From Owenia fusiformis (taxonomy: Eukaryota; Annelida; Polychaeta; Sabellida; Oweniidae): DNA of 64,000 bases. Below the pieces are notes generated by a model. The model was not told the origin of the DNA, did no database searches, and worked only from the letters and a program-made list of their open reading frames with translations. Within the stretch, counting starts at the first letter, position 1. Each line of letters starts with the position of its first letter. The stretch lies in the NCBI GenBank assembly GCA_903813345.2, contig CAIIXF020000009.1, positions 9,730,030-9,794,029 of the forward strand. Reading direction: 5' to 3'. This document shows positions 29,203 through 41,759 of the stretch, in pieces. The position numbers were made by a program, and so were the translations under genes.

Positions 29203-30322
29203 CACCGTTAACGACCAGGACTGAAACAGCAAGAAAATCTTACGCACTGAACGATATTTAATTTCCCGGGGAAAATTGCCGGTCGTTAAATGCATTTTCG
29301 ACCGGTCTGAAATGCTATATTGACCGCCACTATGACGTCACATATTGCTCAGGTCGATATAGTAAAATGAATGCCTTCTAAACTAGCACTAAAACCCCTA
29401 GAACTGGCCCGGCAAGGTGGTAATAATAGTAGGGCTCTGGATCTCTGACTTTAGCATTCACGAAACTCATTCTGAACACTTGATGGGTTAGATGTCTAAG
29501 AAATAGAGACATTCTGAAATGCTTTCAGCATCTTGCTACTTTATAATTTAATTATAAAACGTATAATGGTCTCTTAGCTCAAAATTAGATTCATCCAACT
29601 TAAAAGCTACATAAATAGTATAGATAAATACCAACTACACACAATACGGAATTAATTTCTTTAGATTAGAAATTTTTAAAGTATTTTCTTGTAGACCACT
29701 GTTATTAAAAATTAGAAACCCATTTTAGTTAGGAATGGTAGCCATGTTGTTGATGACATAATTTCTGCACGGTTCGTGTGATGTAATTTCTCAATGATGT
29801 CATTTGATATTGAATTACTCCAAGGTGAAATTCTATTCTTATGAATTGCTCCTAGGTGTCATTGCCAACTTACAATTGTATAGGTGTTGCCAAGGTATCT
29901 TAGTATCAGTGTTTATTTATACCAACTGTCAAAATGGATTCAAAGACAAGATCATGTATGAAACTGTTCACCACTACCACATTAAAGTACATTACTCGCA
30001 ATAGAAAAATAAGTCGGGAATACAAAAAAATTAAAAAAGCATTTTTATCAGTTCTTATTGAACACCCTGTAAACTGGTAAATCCATGTAAGCAGTATAGT
30101 GAAACCTATACATTCGAACTCTCTAATCCAAACACCTCTCAATGTTGGCACTTTTTCTAGTCCCATCTTTTAGAAACCTAGAAATAAAACACCTGCTTAG
30201 TGCTAATCAATCCCAAAACTTTTGGCCGATCCTTCCCCAGTGGTGTTTCGATCAAACAGAGTTTACTGTACTGTTCATCAATGTGAAAAAAAGTATCAAC
30301 TAGTCTACTTTAGTTACAATCA
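29203..30322. other. Intergenic stretch, no gene recognised
   Basis: Contains a GC-richer patch at 29260-29345 with 'ccggtcgttaaatgcatttt' and 'gaccggtctgaaatgc', and otherwise AT-rich DNA. Short open frames on both strands at 29804-30166 overlap and look random. Confidence 0.4.
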
Positions 30323-30323
30323 T

Positions 30324-30329
30324 TTTATT
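30324..30329 (-). terminator. Candidate poly(A) signal for the GPCR gene
   Basis: TTTATT on the plus strand is AATAAA on the minus strand, 54 bases after the GPCR stop codon. Confidence 0.5.
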
Positions 30330-30382
30330 AGAAATCATTATCAGCACGTATATTATGAACACACATTTTTTACATTATGATA

Positions 30383-31181
30383 TTACACAAAATTAGTAGG
30401 GCACCTCCTTGCATTTACGTTTTCATAAGTATTGAATTTAACACTTATTTTACTTTTGATGCTACTTGTCTTTGTCGTTGTTGAAGTCGTGTTTCTGTTA
30501 ATGTTACAGTATCCATTTTGCGTGCACTGATCCAATTCACGATTTGTGCTTGAGTAATTTAAATTCGCCGTGTCCGATTTGAAACATTTTAGCAACAAGA
30601 CCTTGAATCCTCGCCTGTATCGTTTAGAAAAGAGGCAGTATATAAGGGGGTTTACGCAGCTGTTTGACGAACCTAGCCATTGGACAATGGGGTAAATAAT
30701 GGTATTGACTATTTTTTGGATCTCTTTTGTATTTTTCTTGCCGTAATATTTACTAACGGTTATTGTATACAGCGGGAGCCAGCTGAACGTGAAAACCACG
30801 ACAACAACCATTAACATCTTAACGACCTTGATTTTAGATTTATATATGACCCCACTAGTATTGGATACGCCAGGGGCTTTACGTGTCCACACCCGGAATC
30901 CTATCATCGAATAACATACGGTTATGAGTATTAACGGGATAGAGTAACACGTCACGAAGATTGCTCCGACAAAGTATGCTCCCTCGAGATTTGGCGGGAA
31001 AGTCGGCCATTTTTGGTAACATATCGGTATTGACTGTTTAGGAGTTCTATAGATCTCTTGTTCGTAGAATACTGCCCATGGGGCCATGATACATACTGCC
31101 CACGTCCAGATACAAAGGATCATTAAACGGGCTTTACGCCTTGTGATTGTATACTCCATCGTAAAGCAAATAGCCAGGTAC
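30383..31181 (-). CDS. Rhodopsin-family peptide GPCR, last exon (DRY to C-terminus)
   Basis: Encodes the second half of a class A GPCR in the plasma membrane. Starting at acceptor 'tatgctttcag', it completes DRY and reads 'YLAICFTMEYTITRRKA', TM4 'LCIWTWAVCIMAPWAVFY', the ECL2 cysteine in 'PICYQKWP', TM5 'GAIFVTCYSIPLILITVCYS', a basic ICL3 'YKSKIKVVKML', TM6 'VVVVFTFSWLPLYTI', TM7 'SNSCVNPLIYCLFSK' (NPxxY), helix 8 with a likely palmitoylated Cys in 'LLLKCFKSD', then a Ser/Thr/Asn-rich tail. 'GAIFVTCYxxP', 'APGVSN' and 'FSWLPLY' resemble the SIFamide/NPFF-receptor-like group of neuropeptide receptors. The ligand cannot be named from sequence. All key residues are intact, so the gene looks functional. 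Confidence 0.92.
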
Positions 31182-31939
31182 CTGAAAGCATAAAAAATTA
31201 CAGATTTTAAAAAGATTTGTCAATCTAAAATTATAATTTCATGTCATGAAAAATTAAAACCCCATTTTACATTAAATCTAGCGGTGGGTTTAATCTTAAA
31301 AACTAGTCAAGTAATAATTGGACATTTAAGATTTTAAGCAATCTCTGAAATTTGAATAACAGAAAGGTCAAATCTGAATTTTAAGGTCAGATAGAACTAA
31401 ATTGGCGTTTTGTTAAAAACGTACCGACGTTTGACAATTTAGCCATATTTAAAATTTTTATTTCTCAAAATTGGTGTTAACATTTTGAACAATTAAATTT
31501 TTGATTTTTTTTATTAATCATCACAAATATTCCAGAAATACAAATTAAACAATTGCCAAAGTCGAAAGACATTCACGGCAAATTTAGATGGAATTCTGTA
31601 GGAATTCACAACTTTTACATAATGAGTTGTTTTCATGTCATTTTACCGTTAAAAGACAAGAAGAGTCAATACAATTCTCAAAATTGGAGTTCACATTTTG
31701 AATAATTAAATTTTTAATTTCAGTCAATTACAACTATTGAACCAAAGTACAAAACATTTTGCAACCTCTTTGGATCGAATCCAAATGGACGGTTTGAAAA
31801 TCAACTTTTTGATATTTCGAAGGGCATAGAGCACGTAAAATGATTACATGATAGGGTTTACAATACCAATGGGGCCTTCTTTACCATCTTCATAACGCAA
31901 TTGCTATGTGAAGGGCTTCGAACGACATGGAGGGGTTGC

Positions 31940-32115
31940 ACTGGCGGATCTGGGGAGGGGGGCTCCCCCCAGAAAGAAAGTTGCCAAAAAAGGCCTTAGG
32001 GCCCCAAAAAGTGGGCCTTTTTGGTCATAACTGGGCCTTTTAAGACCTTATTTTTTAATTCTAGGCCAAACTTTGAAGAAAATGGGCCTCAAAATTTAAG
32101 GGGCCCAACATTATT
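31940..32115 (+). repeat. 'GGGCC'-rich dispersed repeat, copy 2
   Basis: Begins with 'ggcggatctggggagg' and a G/C hairpin (ggggggctcccccc), then 'gtgggcctttttggtcata'. Counterpart of 25365-25510 in opposite orientation. A third partial edge with the 'cccctcccccacc' box may be at about 40984-41024. Confidence 0.6.
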
Positions 32116-34610
32116 TTTGCTCTGACCTGAAATTTCTGGGTTACGAAACATTTGGAGGTATGTAGTCTAAGAACTAATTTCTAGTACCCCTCCAGCCACT
32201 GAGATAGGAGAAGGTGTTGCTTTATGGAAAAACAGTGGCAAGAGACCTTTACAAAATCAAAAGTATCTCGAGACCTTTAACTGTTTAAGGTTCATCTCAA
32301 CCTTAATTGCCACAGATTGAGGTAATCCAATGAATGTAGATTGTATTGATACTTTCCAGAGCCTGCGGTTAAATTATTGAAATTGAATAACGAAAATATA
32401 CCCATGGGCATTTTATTATTGTAAAATACATTAAACCACCATCATCGTAACTAATGGCGAAATATAAAAGTTCGTGACAACCACTTAGTCTGTTTCAAAC
32501 AGTTCGGCAAAGTTCATGCCAACCACTTATTCAAGTTCCGAAATACCTCGGCTGGTCGTGGGGATTCTGATTCAAAGCACGTGGCTTTTCAACACAATCT
32601 TGGATACTATAATTAAGGTTATATAACTTCAACGTAATACAACAATCAGTATTGATTGACATGCAGAGATGCGGTTAGTCAGCTTTCTGCCAGCTTGGCA
32701 AATATTGCCTAATGGAATGAACATCCTCCCCGCTTAAAGGTCGCATGTACAGTTTGAAAATATGTTTTTATCATTCATTTTTATTTACTATTTGTCATGA
32801 CTTTAAAAGATATTTTAGAGATTATTGTAAAAAAAGATTTTTGAAAAAATTGATAGCGTTTTATTTCTTAAATATTCAAATTTCGCAACCAAAGTGACAT
32901 CATCGTGATATTACTCAGGTGGCATAAAAGTTTCGATGACATTGGGTAAGGACTACGATATAAGCCAAAGTGGTTTAAATTTTATATGGGGACTTTAAAT
33001 ACTCAGTGTAGTATATTGAGAGAAAATCGGTTCCTTTCACTGTCATAGAGTCACAGGTTCTGTTTTCTGTTATGTTCATACTTGAACAGAAAAAAAACAA
33101 ATCAATCAAATGACAAATATCAAATAAATTGGCTATTAAGTTATGCAGTATAGAACGATAGAAGTTAAAAATGTTATCAAAGAACAAAACTGGAAATGTA
33201 ATTTTCTAAAAACAATTGGTGGTAATAGGAACCCCATTGATCTAATGTTTCGAGGTTGCCATATTGTGATGTATTGCGCGTAGAAGGTTCAAGTTACATT
33301 TAGCTTAACATTCACCAATCTTTGCCCAGCTTTTAGCAAATAAGCTATTGTCTACTATGGAGTTTTAAAACATGATCGGCTACACTCCACTCCAAAAATT
33401 TGGCAACAACTCCTTTATTGTACCACGTATCGAGACCCGCACGTTCGGTGATTAAAAGAGAATTTCCGACCTAATACGGGAAAATTCAAATTTCAGATAT
33501 AAACAGGCTATCCAAAGTGGGTGATAGTTACTTTTTAGCGACTATAGTTATATTCGAATAGCCCTACTCTACTTACTATGGATAACATTAGAATATTTAT
33601 GGCTGCGGTAATTGACCCAAGCTGGACGAGGGTGCTATAACTCTCTTTGAATGACATATAATTTGGTTTCCCATTTTCTTCAATTGACCTGTCTCTTATC
33701 TGAGTTGTGATGTATACGATAAATATAATTCTTGTTCTTTATTAATAGGATAATTTGTCAATCTCTCTTGTAGCATCTTCAGGGCAATATGAACGACAAG
33801 GCACTTGGTTTGACCTAGTGGTCGTAAATTTGAACTCGTGTTCATTATCGAGTTCTCATAAACAACATTGTTTACTAATTCTATTTATATTAGTTATAAA
33901 CAGTCACGGCCACGGCCAGGTACAGTATGCATCAATATAAACTAGGGTGATATTCCACTGGGACGTGGAACTTAACAGTTCCGATTTAATAAAAAAATAT
34001 GTTGTCTTTCGTAGCTACAAATAAAATTCGTATATACAAAAAATCAGGAATGATTCAAAATTACTAATACACTGTGTAATAGCTAGGGAATTATTCTTAG
34101 GTAATAAATAATGACCGATGTGTAGGCTGCAATCAATCGACCAAAATTGCAATCTATACGTCTACCGATGTTGCATTATCTAAACAGACGCAATTTATTA
34201 GTTACACTCGCAATCCATACGTTAAACTATATTTAGACAATTTGTGAACTGCAGTCATATGTCTGATTTACTGCAATAGTGATATTAAAGTAATTGTCTG
34301 AAGTTCAGATGAAATAAATATCCTTTTGCTATCTCCTAGTTTTAGCCCTGATCTATTTAGGTTAATCCGGATACGTTTTTCACAAGAATGTGAATCTTCC
34401 GGATTATGCTCCTTGAAGAGATCATAGTAATTTACTCTGAACATATAAGGTAGGAAGACACATCTATAGTAAATGTGAATCTATATAGTGTATTGTTTTT
34501 GAACGCTGTATTCAGAACAGCGTATTCATTTCTTATGAACAATTCGCAATGCGGATACTCAGTCATTTCTTGATGGGTGTTCATTTCTCTAGAACAGTTG
34601 ATAGGCTTGC

Positions 34611-34690
34611 TACCCTGCGCGCAGAGTCTAGTTAAACTACGAAGACGAAGCTTTCTTTTAAGAAGTGAAGTCAAACGAATGCAAAGGGTA
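34611..34690. mobile_element. 80-bp MITE with perfect 9-bp target duplication
   Basis: Starts TACCCT and ends AGGGTA, and is flanked by TAGGCTTGC on both sides (34602-34610 and 34691-34699). A 9-bp duplication points to Mutator- or Merlin-like chemistry rather than mariner. Copy 1 lies at 6669-6747. Confidence 0.8.
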
Positions 34691-37100
34691 TAGGCTTGCT
34701 AGTTTTGAGACAAGTTGGGATCTTTGTTTGTTGTTTTTCAGAACGGTGGGGGTATGTTCATTTCTCTGGAATAATTTAGGGGCGTTCCCTTCGAGAAAAA
34801 TTCAGGGATTTCTTACAAATGAAGGGGATACTTCAAAAAACTAAAAAAGCTGATTGTGAGATACGTGTCCTCCAATGTAATTTTTGGGTATTTATAATAC
34901 AATGGTCTTATGAAGTCTTATATTTTTGCATAATCAGAATGATCCAGAATTTTCCACACATACCCTCTTTAAAAAAAAAGGTGCATTGTCCTTGACCAAT
35001 CACATCTTTTTTATATTTCGTTATTACCAGACCAAACATTCAGAGGTATAATATATGTTCACTTTGGCCAAATGAAGAAAATTTCAAAGAATTTCGAAAA
35101 TATGGTAAAAAGTTAGAAAGGATTGAATAGAACGACTCTCAAATCATGGTTGTGACTTTTTACCATCCTATACCCAGCAATGTGCTCAAGAAGGGGAAGT
35201 TAATCTGTTTTAAATTTTAAATCCAATCAAACTCTTAAAAATTCAGTTATGTAATGAAAGTCCAATTAATTACAACCACTTTGTGATAAAATTTGAGGGT
35301 AATATCCTTCAGATTCAGAGGTCTCTTCTCGGTTCAAAATTAAGGGTAGGGGTAACATAACTTACAATTAACTGGAAATTGTAAGATAATTATGACCCTT
35401 AATCTTTCTCAATGACCCATAAATATGTTATACATCCTATATTTAGCTTATGCATACCAAAATTTATCATTTGTCAGATGTGAAGTATTAATGTGTTTGA
35501 GCAAAATGGTTACATCCTATCCTTAGTTTCACTGCTATTTTAGGCGTAAAATTGTCTAAAAATCATGTTTTAGGCGGATACTGGCACTTCCATCATTTTC
35601 TGTCAGTGTGTCAATGTTTATTTCAAACCTGTCAGTTAATATAGAATATAACACATGGAGAATGATATCCAAGCCTTAGAGGAAATGTAATAGTAAATTG
35701 TAATTTATTACGTAATTTAATGGAAAAAGTCACACTAGTGAGTTTGTGAGACAATGTATTTAACCGTTGCTAACTTTTTAAAATTTTCATCGAATTTTTT
35801 CAAATTTCCACCGGTTATTCACAATATACGCCATGTGCCTCCAAGAGTCTATAGTACTATCATACAAAATTTTGAAAATGTTATGACTGATAAAGGACCA
35901 TGCACCTTTTTTCTTTACAGAGGTACAGTTTAGGAGAGTGTCAATCTGATAATTTTTTCCTAAAAAGCTGAACAGTTTTCACTTGTCCATAACGTTTTGA
36001 TTAGGAGTGTATCTACCGGGCGTTGAACTCAAATAGGTGTATGAGGTTACATCTATTTCATGGTCAAGAACAATTAAATGGCACTAGCTATCAATAAAAT
36101 GTGTTTTGACAATCTGCTATTTTCTATCAGGTACATCAAGCTAATGTAAATCAACGATCATTATAAAGTATCAGGTAGTTTAAAGGCTCGCATCACTCGC
36201 ACATATGAGCGAATTTTCCAAGCCTGGCGCATGGGATTAAGTTGGCGAATCTTGGGAAAAACTAGTACTATTTCAAAATATGTTACATAACAAATGGTAA
36301 TGTAAGACAACTATTTTTGACGAATGACTTCTTTTATTCGCTAAAATTCGTTGGGTCTCGCGACTGCACAATTGTGCGCATGCTTCCGAATTCGAGCGAA
36401 AGTTTACGAAAACCTAAAAAACTAAATCGGCCTCTTATGAACTCGGGGACGTTCCGCAACCTCGGGCGCTCTATATCTTCCATTTTGACAAAAAAAGAAT
36501 ATTTGATTTGATTTGATCCTCTCCTTTCAATTGGCTTCAATACGTAAGTATTTGTTGCAGTTCGTGCAAGTTCGCACACTGTCGCAAAGATTCGTAATTC
36601 GTAAGAAAAAATTTAGAGTCAGATTGATTGACCGAGCGAACGAAGATGTCTTTACATAATGCTTCATAGTCAGGTTCCACAAGGATATGACGATATTGAA
36701 AATGGAGACAAGTTTCCCGAAACTTTGGCTCACTCTACTTTTCTTTAACGAAAACAAAACCATGGTGCTATGTATTAGATTCGAAAATTTTATCACATTC
36801 TCAGATTCTCAGACGAACATCTCGAACCGAATTTGAGAAATTATTACAAACTCGTCGTGGCACGAGCCTTTAACTACTGGTATTTAAAAGTAAAAGTGTT
36901 TTTCTTTTATAACTTCCACTTCAGTTTGAAATATAATGATGGCGGTCGATTCCTTCCATTTGTTCTACAAATGTGAGTAATTGACATCATGCTATTGACA
37001 TACAATATTTTGCGTTAATTATCAGTGGAAAAACGATCCCACGCAGACAATCAGTGCCTCGCCTTGTGAAATGATATAGCTGCTGTTTATATAAATCTGG

Positions 37101-37880
37101 ACACTATGACCCTCTGGGTGTGTTGCCAACGTGCTTATATTTCTATATAATTTTAGCCCTGATCACTATGACCCTCTGGGTGTTGCCAACGTGTTTATAT
37201 TCCTATATAATTTTAGCCCTGATCACCATGACCCTCTGGGCGTTGCCAACGTGCTTATATTTCTATATAATTTTAGCCCTGATCACTATGACCCTCTGGG
37301 TGTTGCCAACGTGCTTATATTTCAATATAATTTTAGCCCTGATCACTGTGACCCTCTGGGTGTTGCCAACGTGTTTATATTCCTATATAATTTTAGCCCT
37401 GATCACTATGACCCTCTGGGTGTTGCCAACGTGCTTATATTCTTATATAATTTTAGCCCTGATCACTGTGACCCTCTGGGTGTTGCCAACGTGTTTATAT
37501 TCCTATATAATTTTAGCCCTGATCACTACGACCCTCTGGGTGTGTTGCCAACGTGCTTATATTTCTATATAATTTTAGCCCTGATCACTATGACCCTCTG
37601 GGTGTTGCCAACGTGCTTATATTTCTATATAATTTTAGCCCTGATCACTATGACCCTCTGGGTGTTGCCAACGTGCTTATATTTCTAGATAATTTTATCC
37701 CTGATCACTATGACCCTCTGGGTGTTGCCAACGTGCTTATATTTCTATATCATTTTAGCCCTGATCACTATGACCCTCTGGGTGTTGCCAACGTGCTTAT
37801 ATTTCTAGATAATTTTATCCCTGATCACTATGACCCTCTGGGTGTTGCCAACGTGCTTATATTTCTATATCATTTAAGCC
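37101..37880. repeat. 60-bp minisatellite, ~13 copies, in GPCR intron
   Basis: Each unit reads approximately 'tgaccctctgggtgttgcca', 'acgtgcttatatttctatat', 'aattttagccctgatcacta'. Because 60 is divisible by three, several frames stay open for 120-185 codons as 20-residue repeats; two units have a 2-base 'tg' insertion that shifts the frame, which argues against coding. Units alternate between variants (ttctat/tcctat, later tctagat/tctatat), which shows blockwise expansion. Confidence 0.97.
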
Positions 37881-38689
37881 CTCCGGCAAATAACATTGGT
37901 CTAAGAATCTCACCTTAGAGTGGTCATTATTTTATATAGCATCTCCTGGATGCTGGAACTGAGTAAACTGCATTGATGAATATTATCATAAACTTTTTCC
38001 GAAGTCCAAAAATTCTTTTACAATGACAATTTTAGGTAATGGGACAATTTAGAAATTCCCTGAAATTGGTTAAGTATATCCTGCCTATAATCTTAATCTT
38101 AGGTCCATACTTGGTACGATCCTAAGTTACGATTCTTAAAAAATCACTGTCTTCTTGAAGATGAACAGTGGCTTGCGGCCAATAAGTTGCGACCGTTCCA
38201 AAAACGGACCCCTGCATCGTACACTAAACGCAGAATTACCAAATATGACAGGAACGAAGTGGGATAATTAAAATCATTGACGCAGAATAATATCAACACA
38301 CAAACTCAAATCCACACGTCTGTAAACCGATATTACGTTTCATCTATGATTTTACATTCCAGGATTGTTCCAATTATTCGATCCAATATTTGTGTTTTGT
38401 GAGATCTTTAAGATATGCAGATTCGATTGATGCAAATGAATCGTTTCATAAGGGATCAATTTAAGATGTACGTCTATTGATTTAAGCAATTTTCATTCTG
38501 TAAATATTAGATTTGAAACATAATGCTATCTGGTTTTGTCCGACACCTGGATTTAACATCGATGTATTTTTTTTCGTGCTGTACCTTTTATAGAACTTGG
38601 ATCAACTTGTTCTTGAATTAATTACAATTGACAACACGTGTATAGTACATGGCACCATTACGATTTAAGAACATTTTCTTACATTAATG

Positions 38690-38895
38690 TTTGTGGAGCC
38701 CCAGCGAGTGTGTTCTGTGTTGAGCTCCCAGTGTTCTACGTGGAGCTCCAAGTGGTTTATGTGGAGTTCTGGGCTACCCAATTCAAACTTTAGCGGAAGT
38801 ATTTTGATTCAGGTGTTCTGGGATAACTTATTTATCAAATGCACTCGATACGTTCTGATACGTTGATTTCCAATTTGCCATTCAGTGTCGGAGTG
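38690..38895. repeat. Dispersed repeat with 'agctcc..gtgttctggg' modules
   Basis: Successive 'gtggagctcc', 'agtgttct' and 'gggctacccaa' words, followed by 'gttgatttccaatttgccat'. Related repeats at 51590-51770 (same orientation) and about 52245-52360 (inverted). Confidence 0.5.
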
Positions 38896-39219
38896 CACTA
38901 ACTGGCTGTTTCGTTGTGCAGCATACCCAACCTGTACACGATTTCGAAAATATTAATTTTGCAATTCACTTCATCTTTACTTAGTCTATGAGAATCTACA
39001 ACGCGATTCACAGATTATACGCACGAGCATCTAGAATGTGCGACTTATGCTAGCCCATTGAAAATATGATAAATTCGCTTACTATAAGAAGAACGTACTC
39101 AAGCTTTGCTATTTATACAGATTTTCAGTTGTGCTTCTGAACTCTATTAATGGTGTATGGTACAGATAGTTACGATTTTACAAAAAAATGTTATTTTAGG
39201 ATCCGAATAATTTTAACAG

Positions 39220-39365
39220 GGTGAGCCAAAAAAGATAACCCAAACAAATGTTGATAACTCAGTCATTCAGCTTGGGCTTAAAGTCATTTTTGGCACAATT
39301 AAACCTTGTCCAATGTTCTTTCATTTTATTAAGTTTCATTGGTCTATTCCCAATGGTCACAAGTA
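39220..39365 (+). mobile_element. Truncated mariner-type end (same family as 44730-44962)
   Basis: CAGGGTGAGCCAAAAAAGAT and the following ~140 bp match the left part of the 44730-44962 element. The other end is not found nearby. Confidence 0.6.
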
Positions 39366-41403
39366 ATATAATATAAGGGACTACTTTGTCGAAGTAAGCC
39401 ATGTAAAACAAAGACTTGGACTCATCAGTCGACTTTCGTAATAAACTCATTATTGTGATCGATCATATTGATTTTTCTCACGATCTTATAGTCCCAATGC
39501 ACCTTGGGCATTTTGCGCAACAACATCTGTATTTAGTCTATTCGCATGTTGAGTTATCATAACCAGAAATATGCCATATTATCTCTCGAAATGTGTTCAG
39601 CAATTGTTTTGATAGCTTTATTCCTGCCTTTGATTCCCATCGGTGATATTTGAGTCTCAGCGGAAATGTTGTTTATTTGTTGATGCAAAATATCAAAATT
39701 GATATTCACCTACCTCTTTGATATGGGTAGTTTCAGAATGTCTTGCTTGGGGGTCTATTTGCACTCAAGATTCAACAGATATCTTCGGAGCATTGATGGG
39801 AATCATATGTAAAAGCCTTCAACAAACAAGACTAGGAGTAGCTGATGTACGCATGCGCAAGTTAAAGATTATCCGAGTATGTTGAAACAATCAAATAAAT
39901 AATTACAGGGCGTTAAAATTGCACTGATAAAGTGATATTATAATCTTTTTGTTTTTCTTTAATTCTTCACGAACCTGATAATTATTGATGTGATAGTACG
40001 CCAAGAGATCCAACAAAGGTAGTTAAAGATCGACAGTTACACATTCCTGGGAAACTTAAGAATCTAGTTTATCTTCAAGCAACATATGAACACATGATGA
40101 AAACGTCTGAAGTATGCCCGTAACATGTAAGCATGTGCATAGTTTTAAGCATACTGTCAATTTTGGACTAGAAATAATATTGTAAATCAGCCTGATCCGC
40201 AAATATCAGTTGATTTTCATATATCTTTAAGTCTTCTCCAAGGATCCAAAGCAAAAATGCATTTCTTTCCCCAGACAATTTTTCATGTCTTCGTGTCTCC
40301 CACAACGGATTTGAAGTAAACATATACGCTTTTTGCTGTTGCATTAATATTTTTTAATCTCCGAGCGCCATCATTAATTTCGCATCGCACTGATTTATGA
40401 ATCATTTGAATCAACACTAACCATTTTCACACTTCATAAAAATAGTTAATCACGCTTCAACAATGATTTATGTTCAATATATACGATAGCGAAAAAGTAC
40501 AAATAAAGCAGTCCTGCATTCCTATAATTTAAGGTAGACTTATTGATAAAGAAGACATTCTAATTAGATCTATGAAAGATGTGGAATTTTAAGAGTTTTA
40601 CAAGCCAAATAAATAAACTTTACGCTCGTTGAATGTCGGTAGGCAAGTACCTCGGCAGATGATGTATTGGGAAATTGTTTTTTATGCAATCTCTTAGACT
40701 AAAACAATTTTGTAGAAACTAAGATTGAAGATCGCAGTTGGAAATCGTAAAACCATGAGGTATTGAATAAGCATCGAAGGTTGTACTGCTCTTGTATAAT
40801 AAATATCTCTTTTATCACTTTATTTCTCTGATAAATACAGGATTCATTATCCTTGTCCATTGCCATGTTTTACCAAGGGGGAGCTCTTGCCAAGAGTGGG
40901 GGACTTTTTACACATTTGGCTTAGAATTCACGCAAAAGGTGCTCAGAACGGTGAAAAACAGCATGATTTCAAAAAAAATTCCCAGCAATCCCCCTCCCCC
41001 ACCACTAGCTACGGGCCTGTGATGAGTTACAACAGCATGCATATAGATGCCCTTGCATGTGTACAAGTATAAGTTCGTACATGTTTGTTTTAAAGTCATA
41101 GATCCCTATTCTCAAAGCAAAACGATAGTGGACGACATTGGGTATAAGAAGAATACAAGAACGTTTTTTCATATGACTCTGTATTGTACTACATGGTCAC
41201 ATTTTATGTCAAAACTAAAATAAAATTGGTAAAAACATCAAATAGAACTTCATTCTTAATTGTTTGCCATAGTGACATATTTTGTAGAAAAGTATAGATT
41301 ACCATAGCAACAAAATTACATTGTTATGGCAACGCAGCGAGTAAGCATAATCGTTTATAAAGTATCCCTGAACAATACGCAAGAAGTATTAATTTAATTA
41401 TAA

Positions 41404-41435
41404 CATGGGCTTTCAAGAGAATGATTGAAGCCCAT
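41404..41435. repeat. Hairpin related to 1218-1257
   Basis: CATGGGCTTTCAA and a near-complement TTGAAGCCCAT separated by 8 bases. Confidence 0.45.
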
Positions 41436-41626
41436 AATTCTAATATGCACAATGGATTAATCTAGTTTAAAACGATAAGATTACATGTATAAACCTAATT
41501 TATATAAAGAAGATGTTGTTAAAATACTCAAAAGTATAAATTTTAATATTCAGAAGGTAATAATTAAGTTAAAATATGAGCAAAATATTCAGTTACAGTA
41601 CAGAGAGGTCCATTATATATGCTCAC

Positions 41627-41719
41627 CTGTCGACTGCGATGGCTGCTAATGTATTCACTGACGCACTAACTGCGACGCCCTGTAGGAACGGCGTTGCTTT
41701 ACACATAACAGCTCCAAAT
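41627..41719 (-). CDS. Peptide GPCR, TM3 exon
   Basis: Encodes 'FGAVMCKATPFLQGVAVSAS' then 'VNTLAAIAVDR', which is extracellular loop 1, the disulphide Cys and TM3. It ends inside the Arg codon of DRY before donor GTGAG, and splices in frame to the 30383-31181 exon (D-R/Y-L-A-I). An intron at this exact point is common in peptide GPCRs. The upstream border is uncertain: AG at 41720-41721 is the nearest acceptor, but the conserved ECL1 Trp codon lies just before it, so the exon may begin a few codons higher. No TM1-TM2 exon was recognised between here and the window end. Confidence 0.85.
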
Positions 41720-41759
41720 CTCCAACATGAAAACATAACAAAAAAGGTAAAGCAACACA

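Larger units (their letters stand above)
31182..41626 (-). other. 10.4-kb GPCR intron
   Basis: Bounded by GT at the 41.6-kb exon and AG at the 31.2-kb exon. It contains the dispersed repeats and minisatellite listed separately. The remainder is AT-rich with no gene recognised on either strand; small open frames at 33.0, 34.4 and 36.3-36.8 kb are short and overlap on both strands. Confidence 0.75.

Noticed and set aside
37120-37918. Repetitive membrane-like protein of 120-185 residues
   Set aside because: The open frames are a by-product of a 60-bp repeat lacking stops in several frames; unit length changes shift the frame.
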